Source: Candidatus Binatia bacterium
Lineage (GTDB): Bacteria; Desulfobacterota_B; Binatia; UBA9968; JAJDTQ01
Reading direction: 5' to 3'
Assembly: GCA_022827045.1 (NCBI GenBank)
Contig: JAJDTQ010000143.1
Coordinates: forward strand, 6,226-70,225
Length of the DNA: 64,000 nt
The notes below the pieces were generated by a model. That model was not told where the DNA came from. It made no database searches and was given only the letters and a program-made list of their open reading frames with translations. Below are positions 34,465-42,558 of the stretch, one piece after another. A program made the translations under genes and the position numbers. Position 1 is the stretch's first letter, and each line of letters starts with the position of its first letter.

Positions 34465-34995
34465 ATGGTGACATTCCTTCTGAAGCCGATGGCGGTGCTG
34501 GCCCTGCTGTTTTCCGGAGCCATCTTCGGGTTCTTCTATGCCTGGGTCTGTTCGACGATGTGGGGCCTGGATGCGGCGGATCCCAATGTCGCCATCGCCG
34601 CCATGCAGGCCATGAACACGAGCGTGCGCAACCTTGTATTCGCTCCCGCGTTCTGGGGGACATCTCTCATCCTGATGGGCACGGCGTTGGTGGCCTGGAA
34701 ATGCGGGGAAACACGGGCCGTTCTCTTCTTCGGAGCGGGCGGCATACTCTACGTTTTGGGTGCCATGGTCCCTACGGTCACCGTCAACGTCGCGCTCAAT
34801 GAAACACTGGCGCTGGTGGCGACCCCACTGGATACGGCGCGCGCGGCAGCGGTGTGGCAGGCCTATTCCGAACCGTGGCAGCGCTGGAATACCGTTCGTA
34901 CGGTGGGTTCGGGGGTCACGCTGATGCTCACCGGATTGGGCATCCTGAGTTTCGGGTGGATCGGAGATGGCCGGTCCCGGCCCCTCCCTGGCTGA
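34465..34995 (+). CDS. DUF1772 membrane protein
   Basis: A 176-residue protein with four hydrophobic segments. Conserved DUF1772 (anthrone oxygenase-like family) patterns are FSGAIFGFFYAWV, IAAMQAMNTSVRN, NVALNETLALVAT and WQRWNTVRTVGSGV. A GAGGGAGAG ribosome site precedes ATG 34465. The family includes small membrane oxygenases, but here the function is not known. Confidence 0.8.
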   Translation: MVTFLLKPMAVLALLFSGAIFGFFYAWVCSTMWGLDAADPNVAIAAMQAMNTSVRNLVFAPAFWGTSLILMGTALVAWKCGETRAVLFFGAGGILYVLGAMVPTVTVNVALNETLALVATPLDTARAAAVWQAYSEPWQRWNTVRTVGSGVTLMLTGLGILSFGWIGDGRSRPLPG

Positions 34996-35054
34996 TTCAC
35001 GGGATCCGCGCTCACCCATGAGCCGGACGATCACTCGAGACCATTCGCATTCGT

Positions 35055-35837
35055 CTACCGGTGGGAATGATTCACCGGGCTGTGCCCGGCTCCGATGGAG
35101 TACGCTTGGCGGATGGCCTCGGTAATGAACGCCTTTGCTTCGGCGACCGCGGTTTCCAATGACTTGTTACGGGCCAGGCCGCAGGCCAAGGCTGCCGAGT
35201 ACGTGCAGCCGGTGCCGTGGGTGTTGCGGGTCCGTATCCGTAGAGCCGGGTACTCGTGGAAGTCAGCGCCGTCGTAGAGGAGGTCGGTGGCGGCGCCCTT
35301 CCGATGACCCCCCTTCACCACGACGCTTCTGGCTCCCATCCCGACGATGCGTCGCGCCATTTCCTTGATCGCCCGCACACCGGTCCCCTCCACGCCCGTC
35401 AGCGCCTGTGCCTCGGGCAGGTTCGGCGTGACGACCGTGGCCAGCGGTAACAGGCGGGTCCGCAACGTCCGGATGGCGTCCGGGCGCAGCAGCACGTGGC
35501 CGCCCTTGGCCACCATGACCGGGTCCACTACGAGGCGCTGAATGCCGTGCTGCCGGACCTTGTCGGCAACGGTGCGGATGATGTGGGCGTTGGCGAGCAT
35601 GCCGGTCTTGACCGCGTCGGCGCCTATGTCGTCCATGACGGCGTCGATCTGCGCGGCCACCACCGGCGCCGGCGTCTCGAGGACCCGCGTGACGCCGTGG
35701 GTGTTCTGCGCGGTGATGGCCGTGACCACGGACGTGCCGTAGACCCCTAGCGCCGCGAAGGTCTTGAGGTCCGCCTGGAGGCCGGCCCCGGCCCCGGAGT
35801 CCGAGCCCGCGATGGTGAGTGCCTTGTAGATCTTCAC
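35055..35837 (-). CDS. thiD: hydroxymethylpyrimidine/phosphomethylpyrimidine kinase
   Basis: Phosphorylates 4-amino-5-hydroxymethyl-2-methylpyrimidine and its phosphate in thiamine synthesis. The 260-residue protein begins VKIYKALTIAGSDSGAGAG with the substrate-binding GSDSGAGAG loop, has DPVMVAKGG, and ends the ribokinase fold with NTHGTGCTYSAALAC (anion hole and catalytic Cys/Asp region). GTG 35837 is used; in-frame sequence upstream is not ThiD-like. No other thiamine gene is adjacent, so it is probably a scattered pathway gene. Confidence 0.92.
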   Translation of the reverse strand: MKIYKALTIAGSDSGAGAGLQADLKTFAALGVYGTSVVTAITAQNTHGVTRVLETPAPVVAAQIDAVMDDIGADAVKTGMLANAHIIRTVADKVRQHGIQRLVVDPVMVAKGGHVLLRPDAIRTLRTRLLPLATVVTPNLPEAQALTGVEGTGVRAIKEMARRIVGMGARSVVVKGGHRKGAATDLLYDGADFHEYPALRIRTRNTHGTGCTYSAALACGLARNKSLETAVAEAKAFITEAIRQAYSIGAGHSPVNHSHR

Positions 35838-35859
35838 GGAAGTCCCACCCCAGCCGCCC

Positions 35860-36273
35860 TCACGCGGTCGTGGTGCCCCGCGGCGGCAACGCGGCCTCGA
35901 TATCGGTGCGGGCGAAATCGTCGCCTTTGAACAGCAGTGGCTCGCCGATGGTGCTTGCGAGCGCGTAAGCGAAGCAGTCGCCAAAGTTGAGCCCGGCCGG
36001 GTGGTTGCCCTTGCCGAAGCGTCGCCAGGCAAGTCGAGCCGCAGCCGTCTGTTCGGGTGTCACCGGTACCAATTCGATGGACGCTTTGTCTACCAACACG
36101 TCGAGTTCGTGTCCGGCTGTTACTCCGCCCCTGCTTTCGATCACCATAGCTGCTTCAAGCAGCGCGACCACGGACATGCGGCGCGGCCATGCCGTCGCGA
36201 TGGCGTCCTCATAGAGATTCGCGTCGGCCTCGCCGAGAAGGATCGCCAGGATCGCCGACGTGTCGATGATCAC
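35860..36273 (-). CDS. vapC: VapC-type PIN-domain toxin
   Basis: Type II toxin, a Mg-dependent RNase of 137 residues. The acidic active site is complete: Asp4 (MIIDTSAIL), Glu40 (ALLEAAM), Asp99 (NFGDCFAYA) and Asp118/119. This contrasts with the broken PIN toxin at 16013. ATG overlaps the antitoxin stop as ATGA. It acts on RNA, usually tRNA or rRNA, when not bound by VapB. Confidence 0.92.
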   Translation of the reverse strand: MIIDTSAILAILLGEADANLYEDAIATAWPRRMSVVALLEAAMVIESRGGVTAGHELDVLVDKASIELVPVTPEQTAAARLAWRRFGKGNHPAGLNFGDCFAYALASTIGEPLLFKGDDFARTDIEAALPPRGTTTA

Positions 36274-36527
36274 TTGGGCAACCCATGGTCGTCGTACAAG
36301 AGGTCTCCGTGTTCGGTAGACGACGGCCCAGGCACCAGGAGACCGGCACAGCGTTGTCCTATTGCATGAAGTTCACCTGCCAGCGCGTCAGCACTACGCC
36401 GATTCCGTTCACGTTCCAGACGTTCCCGCAACGCGACGGTGATGGCGCCGGTCATGGTTTCGCCCGTCAATTCAGCGAGTTCGCTTGCGAGCCGGCAAGT
36501 ATTCTCGTTCTTGATGTTGAGACCCAT
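36270..36527 (-). CDS. vapB: VapB-type antitoxin
   Basis: An 85-residue antitoxin of the PSK_trans_fac type (MGLNIKNENTCRLASELAEL, then GETMTGAITVALRERLERE), with an N-terminal ribbon-helix-helix and C-terminal toxin-binding tail. The start at ATG 36527 is chosen because the upstream palindrome at 36538-36566 must be outside the gene. The pair overlap by four bases. Confidence 0.9.
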   Translation of the reverse strand: MGLNIKNENTCRLASELAELTGETMTGAITVALRERLERERNRRSADALAGELHAIGQRCAGLLVPGPSSTEHGDLLYDDHGLPK

Positions 36528-36537
36528 CGACAACTCC

Positions 36538-36566
36538 GGGTAGAATAGTAAAACCAAATTCTACCC
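36538..36566. promoter_or_regulatory. inverted repeat upstream of vapBC, probable operator
   Basis: GGGTAGAAT (36538-36546) and ATTCTACCC (36558-36566) form a perfect 9-bp inverted repeat with 11 AT-rich bases between, 11 bases before the vapB start. VapBC operons are normally repressed by binding of VapBC to such a palindrome over the promoter. Confidence 0.7.
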
Positions 36567-36703
36567 TACGCGTTAAAGAGCCCATATGCAATGGCGATAG
36601 CGGGTCTACGTGGGTTATCCCGACCTGATGTTGCCTCGCGGCTGATGAATTGAGTTGACATCCCCGCCTTTTCCTGTTGGCATACCCTGCCACGGGTGAC
36701 GCC

Positions 36704-37276
36704 ATGACAAATATCCTTTCGAAAGACCGATTGCAGGGGTTCTTCCTCAACATGACGCAGCGATGCTTCGGCGAGCTGGGGATCCGCGATGCGGAGGTGA
36801 CCGGCTATGTGGCGGACGTGCTGACGGAGTTCGCCCGCAGCGACCGGCTGTATCGCATGCGCTCCCGCAGGAACCAGAGACTGGACAGCGTTGTGGAGAT
36901 GCTGGTGGCGGACGGCGAGTCGGTCTCCCGCGAGAACCCGCTCATGCAGGAGCGGCGGATGCGGAAGTATCTCGGGGACTATACACTCTTCATGAGCGGT
37001 ATCTTCCGTTCCTACGTGGAGCGCGGCGGCTACCTGGACTATTACCTGCAGGAGGGCAGCCGTTCCTACTGGAAGGTTTCCGAAGTGGACCTGTCGCTTT
37101 ACCGGACAGGGTTCCTGCTTTTCCAGGAGCTTTCGGAGAAGTTCGAGTACCTGTCCGGAGCGCTCGACTACATGCACAAGGCCTACTTCGCGGCCTCACC
37201 GAAAAAGGATGATCCATTCTCCGGTTTCCTGAAGCAGATCGAAGGATGGATGAAGGTGAACGTAACCGACAACTGA
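36704..37276 (+). CDS. hypothetical protein upstream of mltG
   Basis: A 190-residue protein starting MTNILSKDRLQGFFL. No family was recognised. It has a mixed helical pattern (RMRSRRNQRLDSVVEML, LGDYTLFMSGIFRSYVERGG, YLDYYLQEGSRSYWKVSE, LFQELSEKFEYLSGALDYM), with no signal or membrane segment. The mltG frame begins inside its last codons, so both are probably in one operon. Confidence 0.55.
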   Translation: MTNILSKDRLQGFFLNMTQRCFGELGIRDAEVTGYVADVLTEFARSDRLYRMRSRRNQRLDSVVEMLVADGESVSRENPLMQERRMRKYLGDYTLFMSGIFRSYVERGGYLDYYLQEGSRSYWKVSEVDLSLYRTGFLLFQELSEKFEYLSGALDYMHKAYFAASPKKDDPFSGFLKQIEGWMKVNVTDN

Positions 37277-38313
37277 CAGTGCCGGAGTCCCCGCCTACCA
37301 GCCATAGAGGCCTCCTGGTTGCCGGCGGTCTCCTCTTGCTCGCCGCCTTCTTCGTCCTCGGTTACACGGCCGCGTTTCTCCTGACCCCCTATCACGGCCG
37401 TTCGTCGGTAGCCGAGATCGAGATCCGGCGCGGCGACACGTTTTCGGCGGTGGCCCGGGAGCTCGCGGACAAGGGCGTAGTCTCCCAACCCCGCCTGTTC
37501 GTGTTGTGGGCCTGGCTCAACGGACTCGACACCAGGGTTCATCGCGGCCTCTACCGTTTCGATGGAGCAGTGTCGCCCCGGTCGGTGCTCGACGGCCTCG
37601 TCCGCGGCAGGACCGTGGTCTACAAGGTCACGATCCCCGAAGGCTTCACGGTCCGGCAGATCGGCCGGCTCCTCGAGGACGAGGGGCTTGCGACGCCGGA
37701 GAGGTTCGCCGAGGCGGTGGGCGACGCCGCCGTCCTCGGCGCCCTTGGAGCCGAGAGCGTGGAGGGCTATCTCTTCCCCAGCACCTATAATTTCCGGGCG
37801 CGGGCCACCGAAGAAGAGATCGTTAAGACGATGTTCGTCCAGTTCAAGGACACGTTCACTCCCGACATGGAAGCGCGCGCCAACAAGCTCGGCATGACGC
37901 GGCATGAGCTGGTAACCCTGGCGTCGATCATCGAGAAGGAAGGCGGCCCCGTGGACGAGATGCCGATGGTCTCCGCCGTCTTCCACAACCGCTTGAAGCG
38001 AGGCATGCGGCTTCAGAGCGATCCGACGGTCATCTACGGTCTGGAGGACTTCAACGGCGACCTGACGCGGGAGGATCTCCGAACCCCTGGCCCCTACAAT
38101 ACCTACAGGATCGACGGCCTGCCCCCGGGGCCCATCGCCAATCCCGGACTGGCCGCGATGAAGGCGGCCCTGTTCCCGGCGGATGTCGGCTACCTGTACT
38201 TCGTGTCCAGGAACGACGGCAGCCACCACTTCTCCGAGAGCCTCCGGGAGCACAATTCGGCGGTGAAGAAGTACCAGAAGAACCGTCGCGCGGGGGTTAC
38301 GGAGGCGCCGTAG
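37246..38313 (+). CDS. mltG: endolytic transglycosylase MltG
   Basis: Cuts nascent peptidoglycan glycan strands and ends their elongation; inner-membrane anchored. One transmembrane helix (about residues 22-46, LLVAGGLLLLAAFFVLGYTA) is followed by a LysM-like domain and the YceG catalytic domain: the catalytic-Glu segment ASIIEKEGG, the SDPTVIYGL motif, and PGPIANPGLAAM. 355 residues with ATG 37246; a GTG at 37279, three bases after the stop of the gene before, would remove only the cytoplasmic tip. Confidence 0.92.
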   Translation: MDEGERNRQLTVPESPPTSHRGLLVAGGLLLLAAFFVLGYTAAFLLTPYHGRSSVAEIEIRRGDTFSAVARELADKGVVSQPRLFVLWAWLNGLDTRVHRGLYRFDGAVSPRSVLDGLVRGRTVVYKVTIPEGFTVRQIGRLLEDEGLATPERFAEAVGDAAVLGALGAESVEGYLFPSTYNFRARATEEEIVKTMFVQFKDTFTPDMEARANKLGMTRHELVTLASIIEKEGGPVDEMPMVSAVFHNRLKRGMRLQSDPTVIYGLEDFNGDLTREDLRTPGPYNTYRIDGLPPGPIANPGLAAMKAALFPADVGYLYFVSRNDGSHHFSESLREHNSAVKKYQKNRRAGVTEAP

Positions 38314-38369
38314 AGAAGCCGGAAGCCCCTGCCCCGCCGCTCGTTTAACGATCAAGGGAGGACGCGATC

Positions 38370-38672
38370 ATGGATGCAGCCGACATCAAACAGGTCTACG
38401 GCCTGGCGGCCAGGGTGGGTTCGCTGGAAGGCTACCTCTACACCGGCGAGGACATCGAGACCGAGTACCTGCCGGGGTGGCTGGGCAACATCGAGCGGGA
38501 GTTCAACGAGCTGTCGTCCGATGCGCGCGCCGCGTGTGCCGCGGCGCACCACGAGGTGCTGCGCAAGGTGGCGGCCTACCTCGGCAAGTTCTACGGCGCC
38601 GGCGACGCCAACGCCCTCAAGGCCCAGGCCATGGTCGACGTCGCCAAGGGTGCTATGGATTCCGAAGGCTGA
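38370..38672 (+). CDS. hypothetical protein, 100 residues
   Basis: Strong AAGGGAGGA ribosome site before ATG 38370. The protein (MDAADIKQVYGLAARVGSLE, ... AAYLGKFYGAGDANALKAQ) is mostly helical, with no signal or membrane segment, and no family I can name. It lies between mltG and an S24-like gene whose ATG is 27 bases after its stop. Confidence 0.6.
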   Translation: MDAADIKQVYGLAARVGSLEGYLYTGEDIETEYLPGWLGNIEREFNELSSDARAACAAAHHEVLRKVAAYLGKFYGAGDANALKAQAMVDVAKGAMDSEG

Positions 38673-38698
38673 TAGGCTGGAGGCGCCGGGATGATCCG

Positions 38699-39058
38699 AT
38701 GACCGTCACCAGGCGTCAAGAGCGGGTCCTCGAACCGGTAGAGCCGGACGCCGCCTCCGGCACGCCCGGGGAGCTGTTGCGAAGCCCCGGCACGTTCGCC
38801 CTGCGGGTCCGCGGCGACTCCATGGCCGGGGAGCAGCTCCGCGACGGCGACCTCGTCCTGGCGCGGTCGACGCCCGCGGCGCGAGAAGGCGACACGGTGG
38901 TGGCGCTGGTCCGGGGTGAGCCCTCGGTCAGGCGGTACCACCGCTGGGACGGGAAAGTGGTGCTAAGTTCCGCCGAGGAAGGGCTCGCCCCCATCGTGGC
39001 CGCGGAGGAAGAGGTGGAGATCCGCGGTGTGGTGGTCGCAGTGGTGCGGAAGTACTAG
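38699..39058 (+). CDS. LexA/S24-like protein with replaced catalytic lysine
   Basis: A 119-residue S24-peptidase domain without an N-terminal HTH. The Ser motif RVRGDSM puts the nucleophile at Ser41, followed by DGDLVLA and REGDTVVALVRGEPSVRRYH. In LexA the catalytic Lys sits in a VTVKR segment; here the equivalent reads PSVRR, so Arg78 replaces it. The fold is probably intact, self-cleavage doubtful. It could be a catalytically dead regulator, or the Arg may still act. ATG 38699 with a weak AGG upstream. Confidence 0.75.
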   Translation: MTVTRRQERVLEPVEPDAASGTPGELLRSPGTFALRVRGDSMAGEQLRDGDLVLARSTPAAREGDTVVALVRGEPSVRRYHRWDGKVVLSSAEEGLAPIVAAEEEVEIRGVVVAVVRKY

Positions 39059-39100
39059 TGTTGCAGATGGGCTGCATGGCCCGAGGCGCCCTCACCCCGG

Positions 39101-39121
39101 CCCTCTCCCGGAGGGAGAGGG
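39101..39121. repeat. REP-like CCCTCTCCC hairpin
   Basis: Single copy of the 9-bp stem CCCTCTCCC/GGGAGAGGG with loop GGA, preceded by GCCCTCACCCCGG. Same family as 5154-5251 and 58175-58312. It lies between the S24-like gene and the DUF255 protein gene and could terminate the former. Confidence 0.8.
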
Positions 39122-39154
39122 GGTGGGACGGCGCGTACCTTACGATAGGAGACG

Positions 39155-41203
39155 ATGTCGATGAACCGCCTGGCCAACGAGACGAGCCCGTACCTGCTGC
39201 AGCACGCCGGCAATCCGGTGGACTGGTACCCCTGGGGAGAGGAGGCGTTCGCGAAAGCCCGGGCGGAAGACAAGCCGGTCCTCCTGAGCATCGGCTACTC
39301 CGCCTGCCACTGGTGCCACGTGATGGAGCACGAGTCTTTCGAGGACGAGGCCATCGCCGCGCTGATGAACGAGAACTTCGTCAGCATCAAGGTGGACCGG
39401 GAGGAGCGGCCGGACCTGGACGAGATCTACATGAACGCCGTCCAGTTGCTCATCAAGCGGGGCGGCTGGCCCATGACCGTGTTCCTGACCCCGGAGGGGA
39501 AGCCCTTCTTCGGCGGCACCTACTACCCGCCCGAGGACCGGCACGGCATGCCGGGCTTTCCGCGGGTGCTCAAGGCGGTGGTGGATGCCTACCGAAACAA
39601 GCCGCAGGACGTCGCCAGGAACGTCGACCAGATCGTGGCGGCGCTGGACCGCATGAGCGTGCTGAACCTGACCGGCGGCGAGCTGAGCGTGGAGGTCGTC
39701 ACCCGCGGGGCGGAGGGCTTGGCGCCGGCCTACGACGCAACCCACGGCGGCTTCGGCCGGGCGCCCAAGTTTCCCAACGCCGGGGTGTTCAACATGTTCC
39801 TGCGCGCCTACCGCCTGTCGGGGAACCGGCGCTACCTGGAGATGATCACCGAGACGCTTCGGAAGATGGCCGAGGGGGGTATGTACGACCAGCTCGGCGG
39901 CGGCTTCCACCGGTACTCCGTGGACGACAAATGGCTCGTGCCCCACTTCGAGAAGATGCTCTACGACAACGGCCAGCTCGCGCAGGTCTACGCCGAGGCG
40001 TACCGGATCACCAAGGACGGATTCTTCAAGCGCATCGTCGAGGAGACCCTGGAGTACGTGCTGCGCGAGATGTGCCAGCCCGAGGGCGGCTTCTACTCCG
40101 CCCAGGACGCGGACAGCGAGGGGGAGGAAGGCAAGTTCTTCGTGTGGACCCGGGAGCAGGTCCTGGAACTCCTCGGCAAGGAGCACGGCGAGATCTTCTG
40201 CCGTTTCTACGATGTCTCGGATCTCGGCAACTTCGAGGGCAAGAACATCCTGCACCCCATCCTGACGGTGGAGCAGGCGGCCAAGTATTTCAAGAAGGAC
40301 GAGGGAGAGATCGAGAGCGTGCTGGCCGGCGCCCGGGCGCGTCTCTTCGAGGAGCGCGAGACGCGGATCAAGCCCTTTCGCGACGAGAAGGTCATCGTCT
40401 CCTGGAACGGCCTGATGCTGTCGGGCGTGGCCGCGGCCTACGCCATCACCGGCGATGCACGCATCCGGGAGGCCGGCGCCCGGACCGTGGATTTCATCTT
40501 CACGCGGATGTTCGACAAGGGGCTGCTGCTGCACACCTACAAGGACGGGCAGGCCAAGCTGCTGGGTTACCTGGACGACTACGCCTTCCTGATCGCCGGC
40601 CTGCTGGACCTGTTCGAGGCGACCCACGAGGCCGAGCTGCTGGAGCGGGCCAAGGCCCTGGCGCGGACCATGGTGAGCGAGTTCTGGGACGAGACGAACG
40701 GCGGGTTCTTCTATACCGGCAAGTCCCACGAGCAGCTCATCAGCCGCACCAAGCCCGGGTTCGACCACTCCATCCCGTCGGGCAACTCGGTGGCGGCGCT
40801 GGTGCTCGTGCGGCTCCACCACTACACCGGAGAGCAGGACCTGCTGGAGCGCGCGGAGAAGGTGCTGCGCCTTCACTACGACAACATGGCGAGGGAGCCG
40901 TTCGGTCTGGCCACCATGCTGGGGGCGCTGGACTTCCACCTGTCGAAGCCCGCGGAGATCGTCATGGTGGCGGGAAGGGATGACCCGGATGCGCGCGGCA
41001 TCGTGCAGCAGGTACAGGACAGCTACCTGCCCAACAAGACGCTTCAGTGGGTCAGCCCGGACGCAAGGCTGGAGGAAATCTCCCCGCTGCTGGAAGGGAA
41101 ATCGCAGGTCGGCGGCAAGCCCACGGTCTACGTGTGCCGGAATTTCACCTGCGCGCCGCCGGTGACGGACTGGGAGGGGCTCAAGCCGCTGCTTGAAGGG
41201 TAG
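39155..41203 (+). CDS. DUF255 thioredoxin-domain protein (YyaL/SSP411-like)
   Basis: A 682-residue protein with an N-terminal thioredoxin-like domain followed by a (alpha/alpha)6 domain like glycosidases or epimerases. Start [20 protein letters not shown], with the CxxC-type [15 protein letters not shown] near residue 50. The middle contains [41 protein letters not shown] and [13 protein letters not shown]. Proteins of this family are widespread, with function poorly known, and human SSP411 is a relative. A GGAGACG ribosome site sits upstream of ATG 39155. Confidence 0.9.
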   Translation: MSMNRLANETSPYLLQHAGNPVDWYPWGEEAFAKARAEDKPVLLSIGYSACHWCHVMEHESFEDEAIAALMNENFVSIKVDREERPDLDEIYMNAVQLLIKRGGWPMTVFLTPEGKPFFGGTYYPPEDRHGMPGFPRVLKAVVDAYRNKPQDVARNVDQIVAALDRMSVLNLTGGELSVEVVTRGAEGLAPAYDATHGGFGRAPKFPNAGVFNMFLRAYRLSGNRRYLEMITETLRKMAEGGMYDQLGGGFHRYSVDDKWLVPHFEKMLYDNGQLAQVYAEAYRITKDGFFKRIVEETLEYVLREMCQPEGGFYSAQDADSEGEEGKFFVWTREQVLELLGKEHGEIFCRFYDVSDLGNFEGKNILHPILTVEQAAKYFKKDEGEIESVLAGARARLFEERETRIKPFRDEKVIVSWNGLMLSGVAAAYAITGDARIREAGARTVDFIFTRMFDKGLLLHTYKDGQAKLLGYLDDYAFLIAGLLDLFEATHEAELLERAKALARTMVSEFWDETNGGFFYTGKSHEQLISRTKPGFDHSIPSGNSVAALVLVRLHHYTGEQDLLERAEKVLRLHYDNMAREPFGLATMLGALDFHLSKPAEIVMVAGRDDPDARGIVQQVQDSYLPNKTLQWVSPDARLEEISPLLEGKSQVGGKPTVYVCRNFTCAPPVTDWEGLKPLLEG

Positions 41204-41264
41204 GGTCGGATCTTGGACTGTAATTTCTACATGTAAACTAACGACTTAGGCAGAAAGAAGAAAC

Positions 41265-42359
41265 ATGGCAGAAAAGATCAAACTGGGCGTAATCGGCGCC
41301 AATCCCACCCGCGGATGGGGTCCGAGGGGCCACTTGCCCGCCATCGTGCCGAGCCGCCATGTCGAGTTGACGGCGGTGTGCACCACCCGCAAGGAGAGTG
41401 CCGAGGCGTCGGCCGCGAAGTACGGCGCGAAGATGGCGTTCGACGACTATCGCGAGATGCTGGCTTGTCCCGACATCGAAGCGGTAGCGGTGTTGCTGCG
41501 GGTGCCGGCCCACTACCAGGTCACCATGGATGCGCTCAAGGCGGGCAAGCACGTGTTCACCGAGTGGCCGCTGGGGAAGACAACGGCGGAGGCCGTGGAG
41601 ATGCGCGACCTGGCCGAGGCCCGGGGGCTCACGCACATGGTAGGTCTCCAGGCCAGGGCCAACCCGGCCGTCGTCTACGCCAGGGACCTCGTGGCGGATG
41701 GCTACGTGGGCGAGATCATGGCCTGCCACGTGAGCGTGGCGCGGGGCGGCGTGCTGCGACGGCCTTCGGACAGGACGTGGCAAAGGGACGGCTCCCTGGG
41801 GGCCCACACCTTGACCATCCCATGCGGCCATACCATCGATGCACTCCGTTTCATCGTAGGGGACTTCGCTTCCGTTTCGGCGGTGGTGAGCACCCAGGCA
41901 CGCCAGTGGCTCGAGACCGACACGCAACGCCACGTGGACGTCACTGCCCCGGACAACGTGCTGGTGAGCGGCCGGCTGGCCAACGGCGCCGTGGCCGCGG
42001 TCTATGTCGCCGCCGTACCCTTGAAAGCGTACGGATACGGCATGGAGATCTACGGCCGTGAGGGTACTCTGGTGGCCACGTCCGAAAACACGCCGCAGAT
42101 CGAGGTGGTCCGCCTGCGCGGAGCCAAGGCCGGGGGTAACGGTTTCGAGGACCTGCCGGTGCCGTCCGAGTACGTAAATGCGCCGCCGGAAACGCCGGAG
42201 AAGGAGCCGAGGAACGTCGGCGAGATGTACGTGAGGTTCGCCGAGGCCATCCGCAACGGCACGGGCTGCGAACCCGACTTCAACACGGCCGTGGACCTGC
42301 ACCGGCTCGTCGACGCCATCGCGGAGTCGTCGGAGCAAGGGCGGGCCGTGGATCTCTAG
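41265..42359 (+). CDS. Gfo/Idh/MocA-family oxidoreductase
   Basis: A 364-residue NAD(P)-dependent dehydrogenase. The Rossmann N-terminus is LGVIGANPTRGWGPRGHLP, followed by DDYREMLACPDIEAVAV and AGKHVFTEWPLGKTTAEAVE, in which the usual EKP motif reads EWP. The C-terminal part carries the substrate barrel. Such enzymes oxidise or reduce sugars, inositols or small ketones. No sugar gene is adjacent, so the substrate is open. Followed by a dispersed repeat, which probably ends the transcript. Confidence 0.88.
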   Translation: MAEKIKLGVIGANPTRGWGPRGHLPAIVPSRHVELTAVCTTRKESAEASAAKYGAKMAFDDYREMLACPDIEAVAVLLRVPAHYQVTMDALKAGKHVFTEWPLGKTTAEAVEMRDLAEARGLTHMVGLQARANPAVVYARDLVADGYVGEIMACHVSVARGGVLRRPSDRTWQRDGSLGAHTLTIPCGHTIDALRFIVGDFASVSAVVSTQARQWLETDTQRHVDVTAPDNVLVSGRLANGAVAAVYVAAVPLKAYGYGMEIYGREGTLVATSENTPQIEVVRLRGAKAGGNGFEDLPVPSEYVNAPPETPEKEPRNVGEMYVRFAEAIRNGTGCEPDFNTAVDLHRLVDAIAESSEQGRAVDL

Positions 42360-42383
42360 GAGCTTGTCCGAGCAATCGAACTG

Positions 42384-42505
42384 TCCTTCGACTTCGCGAC
42401 GCTTCGCGTCGCGAAGCCTGCCGTGAGCCTGACGAAGGGCTCAGGACGGACGGTTGTGATTGCTTTCCTCCGTTCGTCCTGAGCGTAGCGAAGCGAAGTC
42501 GAAGG
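42384..42505. repeat. second copy of the GTTCGTCCTGAGCGTAGCGA inverted repeat
   Basis: The left arm (42384-42453) and right arm (42470-42505) are imperfect reverse complements. The right arm is identical to 9191-9226. The left arm has an added GACGCTTCGCGTCGCG palindrome. A longer reading of the next gene would translate this repeat as SVRPERSEAKSKDP, so the true start lies downstream of it. Confidence 0.8.
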
Positions 42506-42558
42506 ACCCCTTCCGCTGCCCCCTGGGAATACTCGGACAGGCTCGTAAGGATGGTGAC

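Noticed and set aside
32824..35034. 736-codon leftward frame opposite crcB, the deaminase and the DUF1772 gene
   Set aside because: Same reasoning: antisense of three good genes, low complexity composition.
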